In this document: piece by piece, positions 45,329 to 55,585 of the stretch
How the letters are laid out: each line of letters begins with the position of its first letter
How positions within the stretch are numbered: position 1 is the first letter of the stretch
DNA from: Diphasiastrum complanatum
Lineage: Eukaryota; Streptophyta; Lycopodiopsida; Lycopodiales; Lycopodiaceae
NCBI GenBank assembly: GCA_029204225.1
Contig: CM055111.1
Location: forward strand, 17,719,019-17,783,018
Reading direction: 5' to 3'
DNA length: 64,000 nucleotides
Notes under the pieces: generated by a model
Told to the model about the DNA's origin: nothing
The model's input: the letters and a program-made list of their open reading frames with translations, nothing else
Databases searched by the model: none
Position numbers and translations under genes: made by a program

Positions 45329-47170
45329 TAAAAGTGGTCTTATCTCAGAGAAACTGAATGGATCCAATTATCATTTGTGAAAATTTAAGACGAAGACCTT
45401 GCTAATCGCCAGTGAATTACGGGACGTTGTTACAGATACAGAAGTAAAACCTGAAGACGACGACTCAAAGTGGAAACCAAAGGATGATAAAGCTTTCGCA
45501 CTTATTATCCTCAATATATCATATACTCAGATTGGACACATAGCTGAAGCTAAATCGTCAAGAGACATTTGGGACATCCTGAACTCACTATATGACGTGA
45601 GGGACATAGCTACTAAGTTACATCTATGACTTTCAAGATGTCTACTGGTGATTCTCTTCAGAGTCACATTAACCAGTTTAAGAATCTCTTGCAATAGATG
45701 GCCACTGTCAAATCAGTCATAGACGATCAAGACTCAATTATGACATTGCTTTCAAGCTTGCCCTCTACATATGAGAACTGGGTGATGATCATATTGACAC
45801 CCTCATATTTAACTCTTACTAGAATTATCACCATGTTGCTGCAAGAAGACAATAGGAGAAGTGAAGTCACTTCGTCTACTTCCTCCTCTTAGGATCTATA
45901 TGTCAACAAAGGCTCTAAGCGATATAAGCAGAAAAGCTCAAGAAGACTGCAACGAATCAGAAACAGACTCAAAGTCAAGGACAATCATCAGATCCACAGT
46001 CTAAGAAGAAGATGTTTTGTAGGTATTGCAAGCGCAATAACCATGAGATCAAGGATTGCCGAATTCTCCAAGCGAAGAATGTAGCCAAGCAAGCTGATCA
46101 ACAAACAAACACAGTTTCATCATCTCCCCAGGTCGAAGTGGATGAAGGCGCATTCAAGGTCAAAGATCAAAATGCATTTTTGTATGATTCATGGTTTTTG
46201 GATTCTGGAGCAACTCAACACATGACCAATCAACGTGATATCTTCAACTCTTGCACACCTTACAAGACGAAGAAATTTGTTCATCTTGGTGACAATAGTA
46301 CTCACACTATTGAAGGTGAAGGTACTGTAAGATTGTGATTCCAGCATGATCAATTCAAATTACTATCAAAGGTCTTATATATTCCTAAACTCTCTACAAA
46401 TCTGTTATCAATAAGTAGAATTACAGATTTAGTCATAAGGTAGAATTTGAATCTGATCAATGCAAAATTATTGATAGGAGTAATAAGATCCTTGCACTTG
46501 ACAAGAGGTAGTGTTACTTACATATATTGGCACATTGTTATTTTGAGTCTAGTTAAGCCTTGAAAACCTCTATTTTAGTCAATAAAACATTACTATGGCA
46601 TCATCGCTTAGGACACTTGAATTATGCATCTATTTTGAACATGTCCAGACAATCCATGGTTCTTGATCTCGACTATCCTTCGGGTAAGGTCGATCTCCCT
46701 GTCTATCATAGTTGCTTCTTTGGAAAGTAGGCTAGAATTCCTTTTAGATCAAACCATAGGCATGCAGCAAAAGATCTGTTAGTGTTGTTTATACAAATGC
46801 AAAGTCTTTCATTACTTTTAGTGACAAATTCCCAGAAGAACAATTGTTTATTTCATTAAACAAAAATCAGAGATTTTCATCAAATTCAGACAACTCAAAG
46901 AGCATGATGAGAATCAAACTGGCAAACGAATCAAAGCACTGAGGTCAGATAACGGGGGAGAATACATGTCCAACACATTCAAGGAGTATTGAGCAACAAT
47001 GTATTCTCTCCTATTCGTCTCTGTCAAATGGTCTTTCTGAGAGGAAGAACAGAACCTTAGTTGAATCGACAAAGTGCATGTTATCACATGCGACACTTTC
47101 GAAGTGCTTCTGGGCTGAAGCTGTTTCAACAACAACCTATATTAAGAATAGATGTCCTACTAAAGTCCTC
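45329..47170 (+). pseudogene. Copia-3 gag, protease and integrase relic
   Basis: Gag reads LISEKLNGSNYHL, a TGA where W is expected, then KFKTKTLLIASELRDVV and IAEAKSSRDIWDILNSLYD. A frameshift leads to LLSSLPSTYENWVMIILTPS. The zinc knuckle is CRYCKRNNHEIKDC near 46015-46060. Protease is intact at WFLDSGATQHM near 46195. After GEGTVRL-stop come pre-integrase LLWHHRLGHLNYASILNMSR and integrase IKALRSDNGGEYMSNTFKEY, both among many stops. The relic ends in the integrase at about 47170; RT and RNase H are absent. Confidence 0.88.
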
Positions 47171-48394
47171 TTTTAAGTTTGCCAAAAAAAATCCAAAGAG
47201 TAATGCTATTTGTTGTAACATGTATATCTACTTTCTAAAAGTTGACATAAAATGTAAGTGATTAAATGAAATATGTCAAACTATTCTAAAAAAGTTTTTC
47301 CTATTTTTGCATCAAGGAGATAAGTTTTTCGCTACTCATATTTTTAGTCGATTTTTAGACTTTTGGATTCCTACATGTTTCAAGATCAATCGGTAAATGT
47401 TAAAACCAATAGGTTGGTTGTAGGACCTTGCCGATTCTCTTTGAGCATTGCTTTCAACTTAGCAACTATTGCTTACACGGGCCATCTCCAATTCATCACC
47501 ATTTGTAGCAGAAAAAGGACCATGCTTAAAGCAAGAACTCATGGGTCGGAGGTGAGCATTGGATATTTTCGGCTTCAAGAAAGATATTTCTTGGAACTTT
47601 GCAGGATCAAGGGCAGAGCATCAGCCTCTCTAACCAACAAAAGTACAAAGTCTACTCACCAGCCCTTCAGCTCAAAAAACCTGAGAATTTTTTGAAGAGA
47701 GAACTTCATTGGGTGTTTCCAAGCCCACTGAATAGAGCATCACTAGTGAACATACCCCTGAGGTGTTTCCAAGCCCGGTGAACAGGACTGCCTGCAAAAT
47801 GCAAAGGTGACAAATTTCATGCGATCCCCTATTTGAGTGGAGATCATTGGCATGCCATGGCAGAACGCCATGAAAATCTTGCTAATTTTTAACATTTGCA
47901 ATTCAATGGTATCTTTACCTCGCAAAGGGTACTTTTTTGGAGAGCCGGATCCCTATATTGTAGCCTCTGGTGGATGCAATTTACATGAGGACCTCTGAGT
48001 AGGATTAACTTAGGAAAAAGAAGACACGTATCCAGCCCATGGGGCCCTACTCTTAGTTCTAGTGCTCCGGAAACCTCATTTGAGTTATCCTCAAAAAAAC
48101 CTGCATTTTATAGAAATGCTCAATTTTTTGAAGAATTTTTAAATTACTCATAAAGAGGTATCTATGCATGTATTAAAAATCGTCAAATATTTTATGGTAT
48201 CGGTTTTTGAGAAAATCTACCGATTTTTTTGAGCACTGCTTAGTTCTGTATAAATTAGAAACTATGTTAAAAAGAAATGCAGGCAAGTTGCCAGCCATGA
48301 GCACACCCCTTGTCACCTAAGAAACTTGACTCCATGCACAAACTAGGGGTGGTTTTACACAATCCACCCCATTTTTTTATCTAAATTGGAGCTT
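47171..48394. other. Region without an identified gene
   Basis: A 110-codon plus-strand ORF (47363-47695) and a 60-codon ORF in another frame (47599-47781, SLSNQQKYKVYSPALQLKKP) overlap. The second is preceded by TTTGCAG and could be an exon. Neither is recognised. 48060-48260 resembles 41250-41420 (TCCTCRAAAA, TTACTCATAA, GGTTTTTGAGAAA), an unclassified dispersed repeat. Confidence 0.35.
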
Positions 48395-48958
48395 TCCCAT
48401 TGGTGGATTTGGGGGGGGGGGGGGGGGGGGTCGGTATCGCCCTCCGATGACATTTACCCTTCCTAAAGCGGAATGACCCAAGGAGGCATCCTTCCCTACC
48501 ATAAGTTTTGTTTTTACTTTGTTTTTTCAATGTTCCTTTTGTCGTAAAATTTTTTTTACCCGCATCTTTCGAGCGGAACGTGCATGTAAAACAAGGTAAA
48601 ATTTGGTGCACGTAAAAAAATTTTGCCATAATTTTTTTGCTCCCACCAAATTTTGTGGTGGAGGCGGCACCATTCTCTTCATTAAAAATTTAAAATTGAG
48701 ATTAAGATAAAAGAAACAGGAGGTTTCATATAATCCACTGCATTTTTTATTTAGATTGGAGTTTTTCCATTGTTAGATTGGTAAAAGAAGGACCTTCCCC
48801 TCTTTCATTCTTATTTTGAGTTCTGAACATATGAGCCTGTAGAATAGAGTGCTATAAACAATTGACCAAGTTTAAACATAAACCACAAGGCCCTTACATC
48901 TCAACAATATAACAACCAAAGTTTGAGGATTTGTGGGCTTGACCACAGTAAACACTGA
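48395..48958 (-). repeat. Dispersed repeat copy B with 20-base G run
   Basis: Reverse-complement counterpart of 23143-23720, with a G run at 48411-48430 in the place of the C run of copy A. It includes CCCAAGGAGGCATCCTTCCC and CTTACATCTCAACAATATAA. It is attached to the same chimeric integrase tail as copy A. Confidence 0.85.
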
Positions 48959-49562
48959 CTATGCCCAACTCACATCACTATGAACTTTCTTTTTCAACAA
49001 GCAAAAGATTGGATATTTAGTAGCCCGTTGGAGGAGCCTGTGCTTGTGAAAGAAGTCAACTTGCTTACCTTTTTCATCATAAGTGAGTCTCAAAGGTTGT
49101 TGCCTTTGCCTTGATGTCATCCTTGGCTTTTGATTTGCAGTAGGCTCTTCAACATCAACATCCAAAGTATCATCTAAAACGTCCCCCAAGACCTCCAATT
49201 AGGATTGAGCATCGAGAACACAATAAGGGAGTGCAGTGGACGAAACCGTCCCAACCAAACCTAGACCGTCCGATCTAGCCCCTGAGCACTAGGGAGTATG
49301 GCAAATCTCTATGATAGAAAGCGCTTACCAATCCAACAGCATAACGACCGCAGACTCTAAATACTCACCTCACTATATCCAACAGATATACCTTTTCTTG
49401 AAAATGGATCCTCCTTGGTCCTTTCATCAAGTTGACACTCGACCTCTTCTTGAATAGCATCTCAAATGGTGTCCTTCCATCCAAAATAACACATGGCCAC
49501 CTATTGCACAAGAAATTTATGGGGCAAGGGAGATAGAAGAATGCGAACGGATAAGAGAGCAT
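48959..49562 (-). pseudogene. Copia-1 integrase C-terminal fragment with the same non-copia tail
   Basis: On the minus strand: INFLCNRWPCVILDGRTPFE, then a frameshifted TKEDPFSRKG segment and a gap of unrelated sequence (about 49200-49365). VLDDTLDVDVEEPTANQKPR and LRLTYDEKGKQVDFFHKHRL follow, ending VSWA-stop. It matches 22692-23142 through the tail, in the opposite orientation. Confidence 0.82.
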
Positions 49563-49788
49563 GCATATTGCGTAACAACTCTCACGTTACAATCAGTTGC
49601 TAGATGCAAAAACAATCTAATAGAAAGCTTATGCAAAATATAATCACAGCTTAAGTAATCTTATTGGCCAACGGGATCTTAAAAGTTAGTTCATACTCAC
49701 AAAAATGAGAGTAAAGTCCACCGAAGAGATTAGAAATGGTTTGTTTGTGGTATTACTGGAAAATGAGTTCAATGTGAAGTTTGGTTAT

Positions 49789-49988
49789 GAAATAGATGGA
49801 AAGAGCAATATGATATCGTGAGTTTCTTCGAAATCAAAGACAACCATCATCTAGTCAGAAATTGAGGAGTCGTAGACGTCCGTGTTCTGAAATAGATGGA
49901 AAGAGCAGTATGATATCGCGAGTTTCCTAGGCATCAAAGATAGCCATCGTCTAATCAGAAATTGAGGAGTCATAGACGTCCGTGTTCT
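49789..49988. repeat. Tandem duplication, exactly 100 bp x 2
   Basis: GAAATAGATGGAAAGAGCA begins both units (49789 and 49889), and each ends GACGTCCGTGTTCT. About ten differences separate them. The surrounding 49563-50229 shows no gene. Confidence 0.92.
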
Positions 49989-50229
49989 GATCAGAGTGAG
50001 TAAACAAGCATGATCAAACAACAATAAAGTGCATTCAATCACAACAAGCATTCATCTACATTATACAGAGATAGAAAAGCATGCTGCTGCTGTATTACAC
50101 CGAAGCACAATAATATAGAGATTACAACCAAAATGACGGCATAACTGGGAGGCTCAAATAATATGTCTCATGGACGGAGCGTCTCATAATCTGTGCTCAG
50201 ATGATTTATTTATGTCCAAAGTCAAGTGA

Positions 50230-52190
50230 AAAGTGACTTGGTTTGTAGCTAGCCATTCCATACTTTTTCAGCACATTGTTGAAATATCATTGCTGACTGA
50301 TGAAAATCAATCTGTTGGATCAATCTCGTTGGATTTGGATTTGGATTTCGAGACAGTAGTGGGTTCGACCCATGTCACTCATTTTATACTCCTGGGACAG
50401 CATGCATTTCGATCCCTTCATCAGATTCAGATCAATACTGAATAGAAGTGTATCATCTACATAGAGAGTAATGATGATGAAGTAATCTGATACAGACTTG
50501 AAGTAGGCATTCAAGTCTGTTGAGTTTGAAATAAAACCATTCTCGATAAAAAATGCATTGATTTTCTGGAACCAAGCTCTAGGTGACCATTTCAACTCGT
50601 AGAGTGCCTTGTAAATTTTGCATACAAGGTGCTCCTTGCCCCTGAGCTTGTATCCTTCTGACTATGACATGTAGATCTCCTCTTCGATAGTCTCGTTGAG
50701 GAAGGTAGTCTAGGCATCCATTTGGTGGACTTCAAGATCAGTTGTAGCTGCAAAGGAGAGTAGTAGACGGATCGAAGCATGCTTAACGACAAGTCTGAAG
50801 GTCTCTAAATAATCCAGATCTGAAATCTGGGAGTAGTCTTTGGCGACAAGTCTAGCCTTGTATCGATTTAATTTTCCTTCAACATCATACTTCGCTTTGA
50901 ATATCCATTTGTATGGAATCGGATTTCGATCCTTTGGCAGCTCAATAGTAGTACATGTTTGATTCTCGATGAGATAATCAAATTCAATGTCCATTTTGGT
51001 TTGCACTAGTCAGCATCAAGTGTCGCCATTGCCTCTGAAACAATGTTTGGTTCCTGGACAAAGTAGCAGGCTGGATCATCCATGAATAAGGATGGAGGCT
51101 GTCTGGATCAGTTCGATCTTCTAGGTTGAACATTGATCCTCTGAGATGGTTCGATTTGTCGAGGGTCTGTCTCTTTGTCAAAGTCAGAGTTGAGTTGTTG
51201 ATCAATTCTGAGCTCCAAATTGTTGGCTCTGGAATAGGAAATCGATGGAGCTTTTCCTTTGTAGTCGATGAATCGGTCTTCCACAAAAATGACATTTCTA
51301 CTAGTGAATGCCTTCTAGGTATCCAGATTGTAGAGCTTGTATGCCTTGTGGTCTGGGGAATAGCTGATGAAAATCATTTTTCTACTCTTGTCATCAAGCT
51401 TTCTTCTTAGATCTTCAGGGATCTGAACGAAAGTGATGCATCCAAACACTCAAATACTTTTGAATGACGGTTTTGATCATGTCCACACCTCATAAGGTGT
51501 CTTGCCATTCAAGGCTTTGGTAACGGATCGATTGTACAAATAAACAGCTGAAGTAATAGCTTTTGCCCAAATTTTCTTTGGAAGAGAGACATGGGCCATC
51601 ATGCTCTTGGCACTTTCGATGAGTGTCTGATTCTTTAGTTCAACTATACCATTGGACTGGTTGTATTGTTGATGTATTCCATTGGCCTTGTAGCACTCCT
51701 TAAATTTTGTGGAGATATACTCCCCCATTCCATCTATGCATAGAGACTTGATCTTCCTCTGGGTCTGGTTTTCTGCAAACACCTTGAACTACTTGAAGAA
51801 TTTGAATGCTTCAAATTTTTTCTTCAAAAAGTAAATAGCAATCCTTCATGAGAAGTCATCGATGAAGGTTAGGAAATAGAGAGCTCTCTCTATCAAAGCA
51901 GTTTGCATCAGGCCACAAATGTCGCTATGTACAAGGCCAAGCAAGCCTTTGGAAGTATAAACTGAATCTGAAGTGAAAGGGCTTCTAGCATGCTTGTTGA
52001 TAATACAACTTTCGCACGGAGAAGTGGGCTTGCTGATAGACAACAGATCTTGTACTAGACTCTGAGCAGACATTTGCTGAATACTATTGAAATTAAGGTG
52101 GCCAAGTCTAAAATGCCACAGCATATCAGTTGATTCAGAAGTGGCTATGTGAAGGCTTGACTGTTAGAAGAGTAGCAGTGGCTAAGTTTG
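50230..52190 (-). pseudogene. Copia-5 integrase and RT relic
   Basis: On the minus strand: pre-integrase LWHFRLGHLNFNSIQQMSAQ with CESCIINKHARSPF, then integrase LVHSDICGLM, FLTFIDDFS, IDGMGEYISTKFKECY (D-x-GG-E altered) and LPKKIWAKAITSAVYLYNRS. The region LDDKSRKMIFISYSPDHKAY follows, then RT IPYKWIFKAKYDVEGKLNRY and LVAKDYSQISDLDYLETF. A shift precedes KWSPRAWFQKINAFFIENGF and ITLYVDDTLLF (YVDD intact) near 50450. It ends soon after. Gag, protease and RNase H are missing and several stops are present. Confidence 0.88.
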
Positions 52191-52234
52191 TAAAGATAGC
52201 TGCTTCTTCTTCCGTAGGCTAGAACCTTATGGTG

Positions 52235-52486
52235 TCAAAAGGGATCTATCTTCAATAAAACCATATTGACTCTTGGAAAAGTGGGAGGAGAGGAGAGGAG
52301 AGGGGAAATCCTTCTAGTAATGGCTTTCGCTATGTTCTTGTAAGAGGTGTTTAGCATAGTTAGAGGGTGGTAATTAGATATTCTAGTGGGCGCCTCAGAT
52401 TTGGGAATAAGTTTAATAAGTCCTTGAGAGGAGGAGGGGAATGAATTCTTAGGTATCACAGTGTTGGTGGCAAGGAAAAAATGCAT
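52235..52486 (-). pseudogene. LINE (non-LTR) reverse transcriptase fragment
   Basis: The minus-strand frame reads SQGLIKLIPKSEAPTRISNY, then HPLTMLNTSYKNIAKAITRR and ISPLL. This is the RT domain 0-1 signature of plant LINEs: G-x-I-x-LIPK, then (W/Y)RP(I/L)xxLN, YK, AKxxxxR. No endonuclease or YxDD block remains nearby. It is the only non-LTR coding trace in the window. Confidence 0.75.
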
Positions 52487-53280
52487 TTCTTTTCAAAAGA
52501 ATTGCTTTAGCTTTGTGTGTGAGTTTTATACATATAGAATGTAAAGTAGATTATTGTTTATGAAAGTGACATGTGACATGTTACGAAATCTTGAATTCCA
52601 TCAAACTTTTCAAAAGCAATTTACAGCTCATAAAATGACCATAAAGAATTTTGGGAAGCATATTGCACCTTGTAAAATGTCAAAATCTGTGGGCCATAAA
52701 AATATTTTTAGCCATAATTAAATTCCAAGACATTCTTTTACACTTGGGAAAATGCTTTTTAGTGACCCTTGCACCCAACGGATATTAAATTATGGCTTCT
52801 CCTAATGACCTAGCCACTTTTTTATAGGAATTTTACTAGGTGCAAAGATCACTAGAAAATATCATTCTCCAATAATATGTAAACATTCATTTGTCTTGTT
52901 GAAGAGCACTAAAAACAATGTTGAAAACAATATTGCCAACTTGTTAAACATTATTACTAAATTTCAGTCAAATACAGACAATTTCCTAATGTCAAAAAAT
53001 GATAAAAGGAAAACACTACCCTTTTCGATCTGCCAATATATTCATCTTTCATCAAACATGCCTATTTTCAATTCATGCGAGGTCATTATTTCACAGGTCA
53101 TTGCAGCAATGTATTGTTGTGTGATCAAAACATTTTCATTGAGAAAGTACAAACGTTGATCAATGTTTTTCAAAAGAAAGACTTTATGAGGCATAAATTG
53201 TGCAAAATTGTCACCAATATCTTTAAGAATAATTAGTTCCCCAGGCTAAAATATGACTTACCTGATGATACTAAGCTTCT
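52487..53280. other. Region without a supportable gene
   Basis: AT-rich. The 87-codon plus-strand ORF at 52896-53159 has no recognisable domain. Confidence 0.45.
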
Positions 53281-53289
53281 TTTGGCAGA

Positions 53290-53960
53290 TATTTAGCATC
53301 CCCCCTCTCAGGGGTGCTAACTGACCCCTGAGACTCACTGCTAACTACAAGATTCTCTTCCAAAGTCATATGAATACTTTGTGGTGATGATCTCCACACA
53401 ACCCGACCTCACTCTTCAAAAGGTGATCGGTCATCTTCCTCAAGAAGAAATGCGGAGAAAGACCAGTGACCTATCCATGAAAGACAAATCCATGGCCCTG
53501 TACACCAAGAAGAAAGACTATTCCAAAGCCAAGAATCAAGTGCAGTGAGATCCAATCACAACATCAAGGAGTGTCGCATCTGCATCTACAACGAGGCAAA
53601 TAAGCAACAACAACAATACCCAAATACACACCTATTAATGGCTTACAACAGTTGCAACAAAGACCACGATAGCTGGTACTTGGATAGTGAAGCTACCCAA
53701 CACATGACCTGTCGCAAGGAATGGTTTATTGAGTATGCAGCTTACAACAGAGATCAATTCATCTACCTCGGAAATTCAAGCACCATACGCGTGGAAAGCA
53801 AAGGGATAGTCAAAATCACTTTCAACAATGATCTTTCTATTTATGTCACCAATGTTCTTCACATACCTCAGTTGTCAAAGAACCTGTTGTCAGTTTCTAA
53901 AATGAGTGATGAGGGCTACACTATTACTTTCTCATCTGAACAGTATACAATCTTCGATGA
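53290..53960 (+). pseudogene. Copia gag-protease relic (separate family)
   Basis: Gag reads LPKSYEYFVVMISTQPDLTL and LPQEEMRRKTSDLSMKDKS. A frame change at about 53550 follows, then a remnant of a zinc knuckle (NHNIKECR). Protease reads SWYLDSEATQHM, in which the Gly of DSGA is Glu, then FIYLGNSSTIRVESKG and HIPQLSKNLLSVSKM. It is cut at 53960 by the start of the copia-2 LTR. Confidence 0.82.
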
Positions 53961-54334
53961 TGAAGAAACAAAATGTTTCTGTTACCAAAGCTCTACTAGC
54001 TCTTGACTCCCAATTTGACGAAAAGATATGAAAACGAAATGTTTGCGAACAACACGAACAACAGGAGAGGGTCAAACGACATGAAAGAAAAATGTTTGCG
54101 ACACAATAGAAGAAGGTCAAACGATGTGAAACGACACAAAACTTTTCACGACACAAAACCCTTCGCGTTCCAAAGGACCAGGAAGGTCAAACAAGTACCA
54201 TGAAGTACTACTCCATGATATGATATGGTGACGTTAGCAAAAGAGCGTTAGGACGTGTCTAATCCACCGCTCTCGTAATCTATGATTAGTTATAGATTGT
54301 TTAGTCTATCTAGTCAAAAATGTTACTCTAAATA
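53961..54334 (+). mobile_element. Outer copia-2 5' LTR, left part
   Basis: It starts TGAAGAAACAAAATGTTTCTG, identical in start to the 3' LTR at 62157. It is interrupted at 54334 by the inner copia-1 element. The LTR resumes at 60190; the two parts together make ~885 bp. Confidence 0.9.
54330..54334 (+). repeat. Target-site duplication AAATA (left)
   Basis: AAATA at 54330-54334 is repeated at 60185-60189, directly after the inner element. Removing the element and one copy restores CTAAATATATGCAATTG, which matches the uninterrupted 3' LTR at 63350. Confidence 0.95.
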
Positions 54335-54617
54335 TGTGAAAAATTGTCAACTAGTAGTATTTTCCTAACTTGAGATTTTGTAGGCCTATGGCCAAATAAA
54401 AGTTAGAGATAGGTTCATACATGTATGTAGAGGCCCAAAGTATGTGTACACTACTTTTGAGGTCACATTAATTAGAGGAGGTCGAGTGTGGAGCTCTTCT
54501 ATTGGCTCATAATTTGGTGCATTCCTATTTGACCAAATTTCTAGGTATATGGGTGAATCCTATTGGACCCCAATTTTAGCCTATCATAAGACAAGTGGCC
54601 AAGAGGCACTATGGCTG

Positions 54618-54627
54618 CTATAAATAG
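54618..54627 (+). promoter_or_regulatory. TATA box of the 5' LTR
   Basis: CTATAAATAG, an excellent plant TATA consensus, lies ~284 bases into the LTR. Transcription would be expected to start ~30 bases downstream, making U3 ~310 and R-U5 ~340 bases. The same box lies at 59815-59824 in the 3' LTR. Confidence 0.85.
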
Positions 54628-54774
54628 CCATCTCCACGAGTATGTACACATCTCATTTTCATTCTATTGAATGAATGTTATGCTCTTTGAAGGTCCATCT
54701 TCTTCTCTCTCACTTTTTTGTTCATATCTTGCATTCTAGCCACTAGAATTGTGATTTCTTTGTTGCTATGGCTT

Positions 54775-54784
54775 CACACGTGTG
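54775..54784 (+). promoter_or_regulatory. CACACGTGTG palindrome (G-box core) in the LTR
   Basis: The CACGTG core is extended to a 14 bp perfect palindrome, TTCACACGTGTGAA. It lies downstream of the TATA box, so it is in the transcribed part. It recurs at 59972-59981 and, in more diverged LTRs, at 35380, 39702, 62339 and 62490. CACGTG is bound by plant bZIP and bHLH factors; a role here is inferred only from conservation. Confidence 0.55.
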
Positions 54785-54987
54785 AAATGCAGGTTGTAGG
54801 CTCTGAAGTACGGACAGGGACAGCAAGTTTCTGTTTGTGGAAGCTTATGATCAGATTTTGATGTTTAGTTGATGTTTAGTATGCTTAACATCACAATTTC
54901 TATCATTTTTTCAATCTAGATGTGCATAACTTCCATGGCCAAGATCTTTATGAAACTTTAGCATCTTTTGGATCTGAGTTTTTCACA

Positions 54988-54999
54988 TGGTATCAGAGC
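54988..54999 (+). other. Primer-binding site of the intact copia-1
   Basis: TGGTATCAGAGC immediately follows the LTR end and is complementary to the 3' end of initiator tRNA-Met, the primer for minus-strand cDNA. Confidence 0.93.
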
Positions 55000-55585
55000 A
55001 TTAGGCGGCCAAATGTGCAGGTTTTGCCAGATTTAGAAGAGATTTGTGGGCGAGTTTGCTTTTGTAGCATTCCAATCAAGTTTCTAGCTAAAAATCTTGT
55101 TGATTTATGTGTAGAAATTGGATCTTTGTGATCAAAACATCATTTGTATGCATTTCAATTGAAGTAGGGCGAATTCCCTCTGTACTTATCAGAATAAGGA
55201 GACAAAAATTGTTTTGGAAAGAGGGAGATGCAAGATCCAACAAGATCCTATTAGTTTTCCATTCTAGCATATAGTTTTTTGATTCAATTTCTTGCTTCTT
55301 CATGTCAAAAACTTCAAAATTGATGTAACCCTCTGATTTTCAGTTTGCTGAATGATTCAAGAGTGTATTTCAATCTTAGGAGTGAGGGAAAAGCAAGTAT
55401 ATTGAGGTTTGATCAAGAAATCATAAAACTAGTGGCTAAAATTAAGGAAAAAGTGAGGAAAAGAGAGAAAAAGTAAGGTTTTAGGTTCCAAATCTTTGTG
55501 ATTTCTTCTTGTGTTTCATTTGTTGATTCAAGAGAGTGCTTAGTGCATTGGAACAGGTCAAAGATCAGAGATCAATCATTGCAAC

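Larger units (their letters stand above)
54335..54987 (+). repeat. 5' LTR of the intact copia-1
   Basis: Edges are set by the TG...CA termini, the AAATA duplication on the left and the PBS at 54988 on the right. It contains the promoter (TATA at 54618-54627), a pyrimidine-rich stretch after it and the palindrome TTCACACGTGTGAA at 54773-54786. Confidence 0.95.
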
